Positions 1 to 8,982 of a DNA stretch of 59,740 bases are shown here, piece by piece. The notes under the pieces are model-generated. The model was not told the DNA's origin and did not search any database. It saw nothing but the letters and a program-made list of their open reading frames with translations. The position numbers and the translations under genes are program-made. The number at the start of each line of letters is the position of its first letter. Within the stretch, counting starts at the first letter, position 1. This DNA is from an uncultured Burkholderiales bacterium. GTDB lineage: Bacteria; Pseudomonadota; Gammaproteobacteria; Burkholderiales; Burkholderiaceae_E. The stretch is from positions 1 to 59,740 of the forward strand of contig CAIVAS010000036.1 of the NCBI GenBank assembly GCA_903903975.1, in the 5' to 3' direction.

Positions 1-1
1 C

Positions 2-1237
2 AGCGACTTTGATCGGATCGTGGCGACCGGCCGATTCTTTGCCCGCAAGTTTGCCGACGACCCCGACTCACCGATGCGTCAAAGGGCGATTGAACTCGTG
101 CGACAGCCCGCCAATCTGCATCCTCATGCAGGTCTCCAGACGACGGTCCGCGAGCCTGCGCCATCGGCCGCATACCGGCCCGCCGCGGTGCCTCCCCGAC
201 TCCAGGTGATCACGCCGTCGCCTCGACCACGATCACCCCGCATCGTCTTCGGATTGATGTCCTCGCAGCAGCCCGACACCACGGTCGCTCAGCTGGCGGA
301 TGCCCTGCGACCCTTTCCGGTCGTGATCCATCACGACTTCACGAAGCGTCAGGAATTTTCGATCGAGCGCGACCATGTGCAGCTGGTGCCCGATCCGAAG
401 CAGACCGGTTGGGGCACCTGGGGATTTGCCGATGCGATCTTTCACACCCTCGAGTACGCGCTCGAACATCATGACCTCGACTATTTCCAGCTGCTCAGCC
501 CGACCTGTCTGCCGATCCGCCCGATGGCCGACTTTGCCGCCCATGTTGCCGGCGCGAACTGCGAGATCCAGGCCGATGTGATGCCGGTCGATGATGACGA
601 CGATGTGCTGATGACCTTCGGCTATCGCACCTATATTCGCGACGGCACGCTGCGTTTTCGGATGATGCGTCGCGCTCGCGCCTGGTATTTCGGCGATGGT
701 GCAGACCTGGTGCAGATGATGTCGCTGTCGATCTTGCGTCGGGGCCTTGCCCATCAGTCGGTGCTCGGATCGATTGCGCCGCGCACGGCGCTGGCCTTCA
801 CCCGCATGGTGGTCGACGGGCAGATCGCCGAGCATCCCTTCGGCTCGGCGCTGCGGCCGATGATCGGCAGCATCTGGTTCGGCGCAACTCGCCCGGTCTG
901 TGAATACCTGGTGAAGCTCGGCCGTGATCCGGCGGTACGCAACTATTTCAGCCGGCTGCATGTGGTCGACGAGACACTTTTTCCGACCCTGCTGGCGAAT
1001 TCGCCCTTTCGCGTCAGCGCCTCCAATCACTCCATCAGCGCCTTCGACATGAACGGTCACCCGCGGCGCATCGAGGTGCATGACTTCGATGCCCTGCGCG
1101 ACACGGGCCGGTTTTTTGCTCGCAAGTTTTCTGACGATCCCACTGACCCGGTTCGACGCCGTGCATTGGCACTGGCAAGGACCGAGCCAATTCTGGTCGG
1201 AGGAAGCCATGTCGATTCAGGATTGCCGCCTGCTTGA
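2..1237 (+). CDS. Duplicated GT14-like (core-2/I-branching type) glycosyltransferase, 5' end outside window
   Basis: The frame is open from base 2 to the TGA at 1235-1237. The complete domain begins near residue 79 (PRIVFGLMSSQQ) and carries the GT14-like block YFQLLSPTCLPIRP, so the likely role is adding a sugar branch during polysaccharide synthesis. The first residues, DFDRIVATGRFFARKFADDP, closely match the C-terminal block DFDALRDTGRFFARKFSDDP near residue 360. The window therefore opens with the tail of a preceding copy of the same domain, joined in frame through a proline-rich linker of about 50 residues. The simplest reading is one long protein with two tandem GT domains whose start lies upstream. 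Alternatives are a short protein starting at GTG 20 or GTG 206, but neither has a good ribosome site. Family assignment is by motif and moderately secure. Confidence 0.65.
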   Translation, partial: SDFDRIVATGRFFARKFADDPDSPMRQRAIELVRQPANLHPHAGLQTTVREPAPSAAYRPAAVPPRLQVITPSPRPRSPRIVFGLMSSQQPDTTVAQLADALRPFPVVIHHDFTKRQEFSIERDHVQLVPDPKQTGWGTWGFADAIFHTLEYALEHHDLDYFQLLSPTCLPIRPMADFAAHVAGANCEIQADVMPVDDDDDVLMTFGYRTYIRDGTLRFRMMRRARAWYFGDGADLVQMMSLSILRRGLAHQSVLGSIAPRTALAFTRMVVDGQIAEHPFGSALRPMIGSIWFGATRPVCEYLVKLGRDPAVRNYFSRLHVVDETLFPTLLANSPFRVSASNHSISAFDMNGHPRRIEVHDFDALRDTGRFFARKFSDDPTDPVRRRALALARTEPILVGGSHVDSGLPPA

Positions 1238-1619
1238 GATTCCACGCTTTGCCGATGAGCGCGGCAGTCTGAGCGTGGTCGAGTCGAAGCACCAGATCCC
1301 TTTCGAGATCCGCCGTCTCTACTACCTCTACGACATCCCGGCCGGGCAGGTGCGCGCCGCGCATGGCCACAAGCGGCTGCAGCAACTGGTGGTGGCGGTC
1401 TCGGGCAGTTTCGACATCTGCATCGACGATGGCTATGCGCGCCGGCTGATCAGGCTGGACCGGCCCGATCGCGGCCTGTATATCGCGCCGGGCATGTGGC
1501 GCGAACTCAATGGCTTTTCGGGGGGTGCGGTGTGCGTGGTGCTCGCGTCGGAGCTGTATGACGAACAGGATTACCTGCGCGACTACGACCAGTTCGTGGC
1601 CTATGCGCGGACGCACTGA
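1209..1619 (+). CDS. fdtA: FdtA/QdtA-type dTDP-4-oxo-6-deoxyglucose 3,4-ketoisomerase (WxcM-like cupin)
   Basis: This 136-residue single cupin isomerises dTDP-4-keto-6-deoxyglucose, the RmlB product, to the 3-keto sugar used for 3-amino-3,6-dideoxyhexoses. The length fits the family. The paired histidines expected at the active site are at residues 52 and 54 (AAHGH), followed by KRLQQL. The ATG at 1209 has a GGAGG about six bases upstream and lies inside the end of the preceding gene. Its stop overlaps the start of the aminotransferase gene (TGATG), so the two are translationally coupled. Sequence alone does not separate FdtA (galacto product) from QdtA (gluco product). Cytoplasmic. Confidence 0.82.
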   Translation: MSIQDCRLLEIPRFADERGSLSVVESKHQIPFEIRRLYYLYDIPAGQVRAAHGHKRLQQLVVAVSGSFDICIDDGYARRLIRLDRPDRGLYIAPGMWRELNGFSGGAVCVVLASELYDEQDYLRDYDQFVAYARTH

Positions 1620-2722
1620 TGAGCGCGCCGATCGCCTTTCTGGATGTGCTGGCGGCCTACGCTGAATTGCGCCCGCAGATCGATGCCGCGGTCGCGCGGG
1701 TGCTTCAGTCGGGCTGCTATATCGGCGGCGAGGAGGTCGAGCGCTTCGAGAGCGACTGGGCCACGTTCTGTGAGGCCAGGCAGGCCATCGGTGTAGGCAA
1801 TGGTCTGGATGCCCTGCGCCTTGCGCTGCTTGCGCTTGATATCGGGCCGGGCGACGAAGTGATCGTGCCCTCGAACACTTTCATCGCGACCTGGCTTGCG
1901 GTGGCTCAGGTCGGCGCGGTGGCGGTGCCGGTCGAGCCTGATCCGTCGAGCTTCAATCTTGATGCGACGCGCATCGAGGCGGCGATCACGCACCGCACTC
2001 GCGCCATCATGCCGGTCCATCTCTATGGCCAGCCGGCCGACCTCGATCCGATCCTGGCCATCGCCCGTCGGCATGGTCTGCGGGTGATCGAGGACGCCGC
2101 GCAGGCGCATGGTGCGCGCTACCGGGGGCGTCGCATCGGCGCTCATGGCGATGCGGTGGCATGGAGTTTTTATCCCGGCAAGAACCTTGGGGCGATGGGC
2201 GATGGCGGCGCCATCACGACGGATGATGCAGAACTTGCCGAGCGGCTGCGCAAATTGCGTAATTACGGCTCGAGCACGCGTTATGTGCACGAGATGGCTG
2301 GCGTCAATTCCCGCCTCGATCCGATTCAGGCTGCAGTGCTGTCGGTCAAACTCGCGCATCTCGATGAGTGGAATGCGCGCCGATCACTGATTGCAGCGCG
2401 TTATCGGGAAGGGCTCAGCGATTCAGGGCTGATCTTGCCGCAGGTGCCACCCTGGGCAGAAGCGGTCTGGCATTTGTTCGTCGTCAGGCATCCCGATCGC
2501 GAAGCCATGCGTGATCGCCTCGCCGATGCCGGCATTGGCACGCTGATCCACTATCCGACGCCACCGCATCGGCAGGGCGCGTTTGCATCGATGGCGAGTC
2601 TGTCGCTGCCGATCAGCGAGCGCTTGCATCGCGACGTGCTGAGCTTGCCGATGGGGCCGCATCTGGGCCTGCAGGCGGTCGATCGGGTGATCGAGGCAAT
2701 CGGTCTGCTGATGTCGCGCTGA
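1619..2722 (+). CDS. fdtB: DegT/DnrJ/EryC1 sugar aminotransferase, FdtB/QdtB type
   Basis: This PLP enzyme should transaminate the 3-keto sugar nucleotide made by the preceding isomerase, giving dTDP-3-amino-3,6-dideoxy-hexose. At 367 residues it is full length. The Schiff-base lysine is K188 in SFYPGKNLGAMGDGG, and the aspartate contacting the PLP ring nitrogen is D159 in EDAAQAHG. The start overlaps the upstream stop by one base. The N-acetyltransferase that normally completes this pathway (FdtC/QdtC) is not in the window and may lie to the left. Fuc3N versus Qui3N specificity cannot be read from sequence. Confidence 0.83.
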   Translation: MSAPIAFLDVLAAYAELRPQIDAAVARVLQSGCYIGGEEVERFESDWATFCEARQAIGVGNGLDALRLALLALDIGPGDEVIVPSNTFIATWLAVAQVGAVAVPVEPDPSSFNLDATRIEAAITHRTRAIMPVHLYGQPADLDPILAIARRHGLRVIEDAAQAHGARYRGRRIGAHGDAVAWSFYPGKNLGAMGDGGAITTDDAELAERLRKLRNYGSSTRYVHEMAGVNSRLDPIQAAVLSVKLAHLDEWNARRSLIAARYREGLSDSGLILPQVPPWAEAVWHLFVVRHPDREAMRDRLADAGIGTLIHYPTPPHRQGAFASMASLSLPISERLHRDVLSLPMGPHLGLQAVDRVIEAIGLLMSR

Positions 2723-2768
2723 GCAAGCACTGGCCTTCGTCGACCTCGGGTCAGCTCAGTTCTGCCCC

Positions 2769-2981
2769 TCAGGGCCCGTCCAGCGGCACGCCCTGACTCT
2801 GGATCCAGCCAAAATGGTTGGCCACCAGCAGGAAAATGAACAGACACACCGACAATGCCACCCGGACAGTGAGGGCGCGAACGGTGTTTCGCGATTGGCC
2901 TTTGTCGCGCATCATGAAAAAGAGCGCCGACATCAGGCTGGCGATGATGGCCACGAAAGCAATGACGATGATGATCTTCAT
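2769..2981 (-). CDS. DUF2909-type twin transmembrane protein
   Basis: A 70-residue protein with two hydrophobic helices (about residues 3-22 and 41-58) separated by a short basic loop (MRDKGQSRNTVRALTVR). Small twin-helix proteins of this kind accompany SURF1 in betaproteobacterial cytochrome c oxidase clusters, and SURF1 starts divergently just 15 bases away. The molecular role is unknown; a part in oxidase assembly is inferred from context only. Inner membrane. Confidence 0.72.
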   Translation of the reverse strand: MKIIIVIAFVAIIASLMSALFFMMRDKGQSRNTVRALTVRVALSVCLFIFLLVANHFGWIQSQGVPLDGP

Positions 2982-2996
2982 GAAATCCAGTATCGC

Positions 2997-3815
2997 ATGG
3001 GCACCTGGGCTGCCCGGATTCCCACGCCGCGGGCATGTATGCGCGCATCAGTGATCCCCACGCTGGCCGCGGTGGCGGTTGTCGCGCTGACGGTGTCGCT
3101 GGGCAACTGGCAGTTGCGCCGTGCCGATGAAAAGGCGCAGCTGCAGCTGCAGCGTGACCAGGCGCTGGCACGAGCACCCTTGCCGATCGGCACCGGGCTG
3201 CTCGATGCGGCAGCCACCGACGGTCAGCGGGTCTCGCTCGAGGGTCGTTTCGATGCGCCGCACACGGTCTTTCTGGACAATCGCACGCGCCAGGGTGTTG
3301 CGGGTTTTCATGTGCTCACGCCGATGCGCCTCGGCGCCGATGCGCCCGCCGGCGAACCCCTGCGCTATGTGCTGGTGCTGCGCGGCTGGATCGCCCGCGA
3401 CATCGCTGAGCGCACCCGACTGCCGCCGCTGCGCACGCCGGTCGGGATGCAGCACATCGAAGGGCTGGCGATTGTCGATCTGCCGCAGCCGATCGTCCTG
3501 GGCGCAAGTGAAGCCCATGGCTCGGGCGCTGATCGGCCTGCCGGCGACCCGACGGCCCGCGGCGATGGGTCATCCCCGATCTGGCAGCACCTGTCGATGA
3601 GCGACTATGCCCGCTGGTCGGGCCTGCCGATGCAGCCAGTGCTCGTGCGCCAGACCTCCGAGCTCGATGACGGACTGGCCCGCGACTGGGTGCAGCCGGC
3701 GGCGGGCGTCGATCGCCATCATGGCTATGCGGTCCAGTGGTATGCGATGGCCGCGGTCACTGCGGGCTTGTGGCTATGGCTGACCCTGCGAACGCGGAGG
3801 CGTCTGCAGGGATGA
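2997..3815 (+). CDS. SURF1 family cytochrome c oxidase assembly protein
   Basis: SURF1 helps insert heme a into subunit I of the aa3 oxidase. The protein (272 residues from this start) has the usual two-helix layout: an N-terminal helix (IPTLAAVAVVALTVSLGNWQ) and a C-terminal helix (YAMAAVTAGLWLWLTL), with the periplasmic domain between. The diagnostic block GNWQLRRADEKAQ follows helix 1. The start is uncertain: ATG 2997 is used here, but ATG 3039 would leave more promoter room beside the divergent DUF2909 gene. The next genes of a normal cox assembly cluster resume only at 26956, so polysaccharide genes separate SURF1 from its usual partners. Confidence 0.85.
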   Translation: MGTWAARIPTPRACMRASVIPTLAAVAVVALTVSLGNWQLRRADEKAQLQLQRDQALARAPLPIGTGLLDAAATDGQRVSLEGRFDAPHTVFLDNRTRQGVAGFHVLTPMRLGADAPAGEPLRYVLVLRGWIARDIAERTRLPPLRTPVGMQHIEGLAIVDLPQPIVLGASEAHGSGADRPAGDPTARGDGSSPIWQHLSMSDYARWSGLPMQPVLVRQTSELDDGLARDWVQPAAGVDRHHGYAVQWYAMAAVTAGLWLWLTLRTRRRLQG

Positions 3816-5535
3816 TGAAGCGCCTTGCCACCGGGCAGTCTGACGTCGCCTGCGGCGTCATCCGTCGCTGCCACCACTGGCCCTGCAGCGCGTCGATCGC
3901 ACCGGGCTGGTAGTTGCGCGCCAGCCAGCGCTCGATTGCCAGCGCCTGCGCCGGATAGCGGGCGGCAAGGTCGCGCCGCTCGGCGCCATCGACATAAACC
4001 AGATCGGGACGCGCGGCCTCGAGCTCTGCCGGCAGGCGCCTGACTTGCGAGGGCAGGAAGGCGCCGAACCACAGGCCGTGCGTGGCGATCGCCTGACGCA
4101 GGCCGGTTTCGCGTTCGACGCCGGCCTGATCGCCGATGGCAAAGATCGTTCCGCAGGGCGTGAGGCTCGCCGCCACGACGGCGTGCGCAGTGTCGAGTGC
4201 CGATTGTTCGATCGCCGGACGCGGCCAGTCCGCTGATCGGCTGGCCGCCTGCAGGAAGCGTGCACCGTGCAGGACCATCGTGCCCACGGCCAGGAGGCTC
4301 ACCAGCTGCCGGGCGCGCAGCCAGACCGTCGGGCGGCTGCGGCTGCGGTCGAGCTCGAGGCGGTTGCGACTGCCCCTGCCCCTGACCCTGTCTGCGCCTC
4401 GTTTCATGCTGCCGTCCATGCCGAAGGCAGCCATCAGTCCGATCGGCCAGACCACCAGATCCATGTGCGTGTCCCACCACGAGAAGCGCTGCATCAGGAT
4501 CATCGCGAGGCCGCTGACCAGCCAGGCGATGCTCATCAGTGCGACCAGGGCCGCGACGCTTGGTCGGCGCGCGCTGTTTCCTTCGCCTCCTGCTTTGCTC
4601 AATCCCTCACTCAAACCCTCATCCAAACCTTCATCCGCTCGGGCCCGCCAGGCAAAGAGCGCTGCCGCCGGCAGCAGCAAACCGCAGGTCACCGCCAGCC
4701 AGCGCAAGGCGGCGACCAGCATCGCCGGCTTTTGCATCGGCACCTCGACCAGTGCCAGCTGCGGATAGCGCAGCATCGTCCAGAGGAACTCGGGGGCGAC
4801 CTGATGGCGGCTGACCCACAGCCCGATCGGCAATCCGGCCAGCGCAGCGCCCCCGATGCCCAGCCCCACCGTGATCATCCCGGTGCGCATCGACAGTTCG
4901 CCGCGCACCATCCGCCAACCCAGCCCCACTGCACACAGCGACAGCGCAACCGGCGCCAGCACCGGCTTGAAGGCGGCCACCATCCCGACCAGCAGACCCG
5001 CGCCAATCCAGCGGGCCGATCGGGCGCCGGCTGAGGCCGGCTCGAGCACCATCAGCAGCATCAGGATGGCCAGCAGTGTCGGCAGCAGCGACTCGACCTG
5101 CGCCGGGCGCTCGGCGTCCAGGCGCAGCAGTGCGAGTCCGACGGTCAAGGCCGGTGCCAGCACCCAGATCATTCGGCCGGGTGCCGCGACCCGGCACAGC
5201 GCGGCGATCGCGCCCGCGCCCAGCCCCAGCCAGAGCGCAAAGGCCAGACGCACCGCGCCCCAGCCTTCGCCGAAGAGTGCCGCCGCACCGACATAGAAAG
5301 CGAAGATGCCCGGCGGCTTGTTGTCCCAGAGATCGGCATAGAGCGTGGCGCCTTCGCGCATCGCCCGGGCGTAATAGACAAACAGGGCCTGATCGTTGCC
5401 CGGCCCGATCGGCCACAGCGCGAGCAGCGCGAGCAGGCTTGCCGCGACCGCGACTGCTGCGGCTGCGCGCCAGTCGGCCGGACTCAGGCTGCGGCTCAGA
5501 TTTAGACTCAGTTTTCGACCCGGGCTGCGGCTCAT
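3757..5535 (-). CDS. GT39/ArnT-like polytopic membrane glycosyltransferase
   Basis: A 592-residue multi-spanning protein. Near the N-terminus it has GPGNDQALFVYYARAM followed by YADLWDNKPPGIF, the acidic first-loop pattern of PMT/ArnT-like enzymes that transfer sugars from a polyprenyl-phosphate carrier in the periplasm. A soluble region follows the last helices. The ATG at 5535 overlaps the stop of the upstream GT2-GtrA gene (ATGA), and the 3' end runs 59 bases antisense into SURF1. The pairing makes sense: the GT2 protein would make a polyprenyl-P-sugar and this protein would use it. Two charged low-complexity stretches (EGLDEGLSEGLSKAGGEG and RVRGRGSRNRLELDRSRSR) sit in inter-helix loops. 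Confidence 0.7.
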   Translation of the reverse strand: MSRSPGRKLSLNLSRSLSPADWRAAAAVAVAASLLALLALWPIGPGNDQALFVYYARAMREGATLYADLWDNKPPGIFAFYVGAAALFGEGWGAVRLAFALWLGLGAGAIAALCRVAAPGRMIWVLAPALTVGLALLRLDAERPAQVESLLPTLLAILMLLMVLEPASAGARSARWIGAGLLVGMVAAFKPVLAPVALSLCAVGLGWRMVRGELSMRTGMITVGLGIGGAALAGLPIGLWVSRHQVAPEFLWTMLRYPQLALVEVPMQKPAMLVAALRWLAVTCGLLLPAAALFAWRARADEGLDEGLSEGLSKAGGEGNSARRPSVAALVALMSIAWLVSGLAMILMQRFSWWDTHMDLVVWPIGLMAAFGMDGSMKRGADRVRGRGSRNRLELDRSRSRPTVWLRARQLVSLLAVGTMVLHGARFLQAASRSADWPRPAIEQSALDTAHAVVAASLTPCGTIFAIGDQAGVERETGLRQAIATHGLWFGAFLPSQVRRLPAELEAARPDLVYVDGAERRDLAARYPAQALAIERWLARNYQPGAIDALQGQWWQRRMTPQATSDCPVARRFIIPADASAFAGSAIATSPQ

Positions 5536-6767
5536 CCGCTGCGCCGGCCCCAGGTGTAGAAGGACGAGGTCGCGAAGTTCCAGACCGCGGCGACCACGAT
5601 GCCGATCAGCGCGGCCGGCACCCATCCCTGGTCGCGACTGAACAGGAACTGCGCCACCCCGACGTTGGCCACCGCGCCCACGCTGCACACCAGCATGAAG
5701 CTTGCCAGTCCGCGCAGCAGGCGTGCGCCGCGCAGTCGCTGGTCGCGGTAGGTCAGCAGGTTGTTGACGAAGAAGTTGAAGACCATCGCCACGCCCGCCG
5801 CGATCGCCTGGCCGAGCTGAAAGCTGGTCAGCCCGGGTTTGAAGAGCCCGGCGAGCACGGCCATGTGGACGACCACGCCGGCGCTGCCGATCAGCCCGAA
5901 GGACACGAAGCGCGCCGGAATCCAGCGGCCGATCAGCTTGTCGATCAGCAGCATGCCGTAGTCCCAGGCGACATGGCTGTCGAGCTTGCTCTGGCCGGCA
6001 TGGCGCGCCCGAAACGCATAGGGCAGCTCGACGAATCGCAGCGGCTGCGTCCCCGAGGCAAAGAGATCGACCAGAATTTTGAAGCCGAGCGCCGACAGGC
6101 TGTGCACCCTTGCCATGAAGGCCTCGCGCCGGATCATGAAAAAGCCGCTCATCGGGTCCTTCAGCGCCGCGGGCACGACCGCGTGACTGACGCGGGTCGC
6201 CAGTCGGCTGATCGAGGCGCGCTGCTCATCCCACTCGCCGATCTGGCCGCCGTCGACATATCGGCTGCCGATGGCGATGTCCAGGCCACCCTGGCGCAAG
6301 GCCTGCAGCATCGCGGGCAACAGGCGCTCATCGTGCTGCAGGTCGGCGTCCATCACCGCGACATAGGGCGCGCTGGTCGCCAGCACGCCCTCGACAGAGG
6401 CCGACGACAGGCCGCGTCGACCGATGCGCTGGATGACCCGTACCCGGGCATCGTGCTGAGCAAGCTGGCGGACCGCCTCAGCGGTGTGGTCGGGCGAGTC
6501 GTCGTCAACATAGACCAGCTCCCAGGCGATGCCGCGCAGCGCCTCGCCCAATCGCCGGGTCAGTTCGGCGACATTGCCCGACTCGTTGAAGGTCGGCACC
6601 ACGATCGACAGTTCGCGGGCAAGGACAGCGCTGTCGGCGTCGCCCTTGATATCGACAGCGCTGTCGCCTGCGGCGCTCGCGGTGTGGACCGCCGCAGTCT
6701 TGAGCGTCGTGGTGTCGGGCCAAGCGTTCTGCGGTGAAACGGGGTTGGCGGTCTGTGGTGGTGTCAT
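5532..6767 (-). CDS. GT2 polyprenyl-phosphate sugar synthase fused to a GtrA domain
   Basis: 411 residues with two domains. The GT2 domain (about 50-290) begins ELSIVVPTFNESGNVAELTRR and has the DPM1-type acceptor block VMDADLQHDE; it should charge polyprenyl phosphate with a sugar on the cytoplasmic face. The C-terminal GtrA domain (about 295-410, four helices, including FVSFGLIGSAGVVVHM) would help flip the lipid-linked sugar. It is first in a minus-strand pair with the GT39-like gene, overlapping by four bases. The first 48 residues are a poorly structured extension, so an internal start is possible. Confidence 0.82.
   Translation of the reverse strand: MTPPQTANPVSPQNAWPDTTTLKTAAVHTASAAGDSAVDIKGDADSAVLARELSIVVPTFNESGNVAELTRRLGEALRGIAWELVYVDDDSPDHTAEAVRQLAQHDARVRVIQRIGRRGLSSASVEGVLATSAPYVAVMDADLQHDERLLPAMLQALRQGGLDIAIGSRYVDGGQIGEWDEQRASISRLATRVSHAVVPAALKDPMSGFFMIRREAFMARVHSLSALGFKILVDLFASGTQPLRFVELPYAFRARHAGQSKLDSHVAWDYGMLLIDKLIGRWIPARFVSFGLIGSAGVVVHMAVLAGLFKPGLTSFQLGQAIAAGVAMVFNFFVNNLLTYRDQRLRGARLLRGLASFMLVCSVGAVANVGVAQFLFSRDQGWVPAALIGIVVAAVWNFATSSFYTWGRRSG
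6624..6665. repeat. Two identical 12-bp palindromes, 30 bp apart
   Basis: GACAGCGCTGTC occurs at 6624-6635 and 6654-6665. Both lie in the 5' coding part of the GT2-GtrA gene, where they encode DSAV twice. The spacing is close to three helical turns, so they could bind a regulator, but a coding repeat explains them equally well. Confidence 0.4.
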
Positions 6768-6902
6768 GGGTGCCTTGCCTTGCCCTGCCTGGTGAGCCGG
6801 TGCGATCGATCATGGCAGGCGCGTTGCCGGTGCTGGCGAGGCATGCACGGCTCGGGTCTTTCTCCGACCGCAGGCCGCGGCATCATGACAGGGGTACGGT
6901 GC

Positions 6903-6933
6903 CTGAAACCCGTGTCGAAGGCCTCGGTATACT
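6903..6933 (+). promoter_or_regulatory. Possible promoter for rmlBACD
   Basis: The 239-base gap between the divergent GT2-GtrA and rmlB genes contains TATACT at 6928-6933, five of six matches to a -10 box. A weak CTGAAA at 6903-6908 could be a -35 box, with a long 19-base spacer. No other motif was recognised in the gap. Confidence 0.25.
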
Positions 6934-7006
6934 ACGACCAAGTTCCTGGACCCCGTGAGTGGCACGTGTTCTGCTCGGCCACCCGTTTTCAGCAAGGCTT
7001 CCCACT

Positions 7007-8089
7007 GTGATTCTCGTCACCGGCGCAGCAGGTTTCATCGGTTCCAACTTCGTGCTCGAGTGGCTGCGTGCCACCGGCGAACCGGTCGTCAGCCTCGATG
7101 CGCTGACCTATGCCGGCAACCTCGAAAATCTGGCCTCCATCGAGGGCGATGCCCGCCATCACTTCGTGCGCGGCGACATCACCGACCGTGCGCTGGTCGA
7201 CAGCCTGCTGGCCAAACATCGGCCGCGCGCGATCGTGCACTTTGCCGCTGAAAGCCATGTCGACCGGTCGATCCACGGCCCCGAGGCCTTCCTGCGCACC
7301 AATATCCACGGCACCTTCGTGCTGCTCGAAGCCGCCCGTCACTACTGGGCGAGCCTGCGTACTGATGCGCCCGAGGCCCATGCCGCCTTCCGCTTCCTGC
7401 ATGTCTCGACCGACGAGGTCTATGGATCGCTCGGGGCCGACGACCCGGCCTTCACCGAGACCCATCCCTACGAGCCGAACAGCCCCTACAGCGCCTCCAA
7501 GGCGGCCTCCGATCACCTGGTGCGCGCCTGGCACCATACCTACGGCCTGCCGGTGCTCACCACCAACTGTTCCAACAACTACGGCCCCTTCCAGTTCCCC
7601 GAAAAGCTGATTCCGCTGGTGATCACCCGCGCCCTGCGCGGCGAGCCGCTGCCGGTCTACGGCGACGGCACCAATGTGCGCGACTGGCTCTATGTCACCG
7701 ACCATTGCGAGGCGATCCGCATGGTGCTCGAGCGCGGCCGGCTGGGCGAGACCTACAACATCGGCGGCTGGAACGAGAAATCGAACATCGAGATCGTGCG
7801 CACGGTGTGCGGCCTGCTCGACGAGCTGCAGCCCGATCCGGTCGGCCCGCGCGAGCGCCTGATCACCTTCGTGACCGATCGTCCCGGCCATGATCGCCGT
7901 TATGCCATCGATGCCCGCAAGATCGCCGACGAGATCGGCTGGCGGCCGGCCGAGACCTTCGAGACCGGTATCCGGCGCACGGTGCGCTGGTACCTCGATC
8001 ATGCCGGCTGGGTCGACGGCGTTCTGTCAGGACGCTACCAGGACTGGGTTCAGAGCAACTACGCCGATCGGGACACCCCTGCATCATGA
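7007..8089 (+). CDS. rmlB: dTDP-glucose 4,6-dehydratase RmlB
   Basis: RmlB converts dTDP-glucose to dTDP-4-keto-6-deoxyglucose, the shared precursor of dTDP-L-rhamnose and of the FdtA/FdtB 3-amino sugar. The GTG at 7007 gives a 360-residue protein beginning directly with the NAD-binding strand [12 protein letters not shown]; an earlier in-frame GTG at 6959 would add 16 unlikely residues. The dehydratase catalytic triplet T135-D136-E137 (STDEVYG) and the SDR pair Y161/K165 (YSASK) are intact. First of four coupled genes rmlB-A-C-D. Its stop overlaps the rmlA start (ATGA). Confidence 0.96.
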   Translation: MILVTGAAGFIGSNFVLEWLRATGEPVVSLDALTYAGNLENLASIEGDARHHFVRGDITDRALVDSLLAKHRPRAIVHFAAESHVDRSIHGPEAFLRTNIHGTFVLLEAARHYWASLRTDAPEAHAAFRFLHVSTDEVYGSLGADDPAFTETHPYEPNSPYSASKAASDHLVRAWHHTYGLPVLTTNCSNNYGPFQFPEKLIPLVITRALRGEPLPVYGDGTNVRDWLYVTDHCEAIRMVLERGRLGETYNIGGWNEKSNIEIVRTVCGLLDELQPDPVGPRERLITFVTDRPGHDRRYAIDARKIADEIGWRPAETFETGIRRTVRWYLDHAGWVDGVLSGRYQDWVQSNYADRDTPAS

Positions 8090-8970
8090 CTTCACGCAAA
8101 GGCATCATCCTCGCCGGCGGCGCCGGCACCCGGCTTCATCCCTGCACGCTGGCTGTCTCCAAGCAGCTGATGCCGGTCTATGACAAGCCGATGATCTATT
8201 ACCCGCTGTCCACGCTCATGCTGGCCGGCATCCGCGACATCCTGATCATCTCTACGCCGCAGGACACGCCGCGCTTCGAGCAACTGCTGGGCGACGGCAA
8301 GAAGTGGGGCATGAATTTCTCGTTCGCGGTCCAGCCCGAGCCGGGTGGTCTGGCGCAGGCCTTCCTGATCGGCGATACCTTCGTCGGTGACTCGCACTCG
8401 GCGCTGGTGCTCGGCGACAACCTCTTCTATGGCCAGGACCTCGGGCGCGAGCTCGAAACCGCGGCCGCGCGCACGCAGGGCGCAACCGTCTTTGCCTATC
8501 CGGTCAACGACCCCGAGCGCTATGGCGTGGTCGAGTTCGATGCCACCGGTCGTGCGATCAGCCTTGAAGAAAAACCGACCGCGCCCAAGAGCCGCTATGC
8601 GGTCACCGGGCTCCATTTCTACGATCCGCAGGTGGTCGGCATCGCGCGCGACCTCAAACCCTCGCCGCGCGGCGAACTCGAGATCACCGACCTCAATCGC
8701 GTCTATCTCGAGCGCGGTGCGCTCGACGTGCAATTGCTGGGCCGCGGCCATGCCTGGCTCGACACCGGCACGCACGAGTCGCTGATCGAGGCGGGTCTGT
8801 TCATCCAGACCATCGAGCGGCGCCAGGGTCTGCGGGTCGGCAGCCCCGAGGAGATCGCCTGGCGACAGGGCTGGATCGATGATCAGCAGCTTGGCCGCCT
8901 GGCCACCGAACTCGGCAAGAGCAGCTACGGTCAGTATCTGGCGCGCCTGCCGTCCGAACGCATCTTCTGA
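8086..8970 (+). CDS. rmlA: Glucose-1-phosphate thymidylyltransferase RmlA
   Basis: This enzyme makes dTDP-glucose from glucose-1-phosphate and dTTP. It is 294 residues, normal for the family. The nucleotidyltransferase signature GGAGTRLHP is at residues 11-19, and the conserved [17 protein letters not shown] follows. The ATG overlaps the rmlB stop. Cytoplasmic. Confidence 0.96.
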   Translation: MTSRKGIILAGGAGTRLHPCTLAVSKQLMPVYDKPMIYYPLSTLMLAGIRDILIISTPQDTPRFEQLLGDGKKWGMNFSFAVQPEPGGLAQAFLIGDTFVGDSHSALVLGDNLFYGQDLGRELETAAARTQGATVFAYPVNDPERYGVVEFDATGRAISLEEKPTAPKSRYAVTGLHFYDPQVVGIARDLKPSPRGELEITDLNRVYLERGALDVQLLGRGHAWLDTGTHESLIEAGLFIQTIERRQGLRVGSPEEIAWRQGWIDDQQLGRLATELGKSSYGQYLARLPSERIF

Positions 8971-8982
8971 GCGGGGCAGGCA

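Noticed and set aside
1-209. 66-codon frame from base 9 as the end of a separate upstream gene
   Set aside because: The conserved GT14 tail is in the other frame (from base 2), which continues without a stop into the complete domain.
5076-6737. 553-codon plus-strand frame opposite the GT39 and GT2-GtrA genes
   Set aside because: The minus-strand genes carry clear catalytic and membrane motifs; this frame has none and spans both genes.
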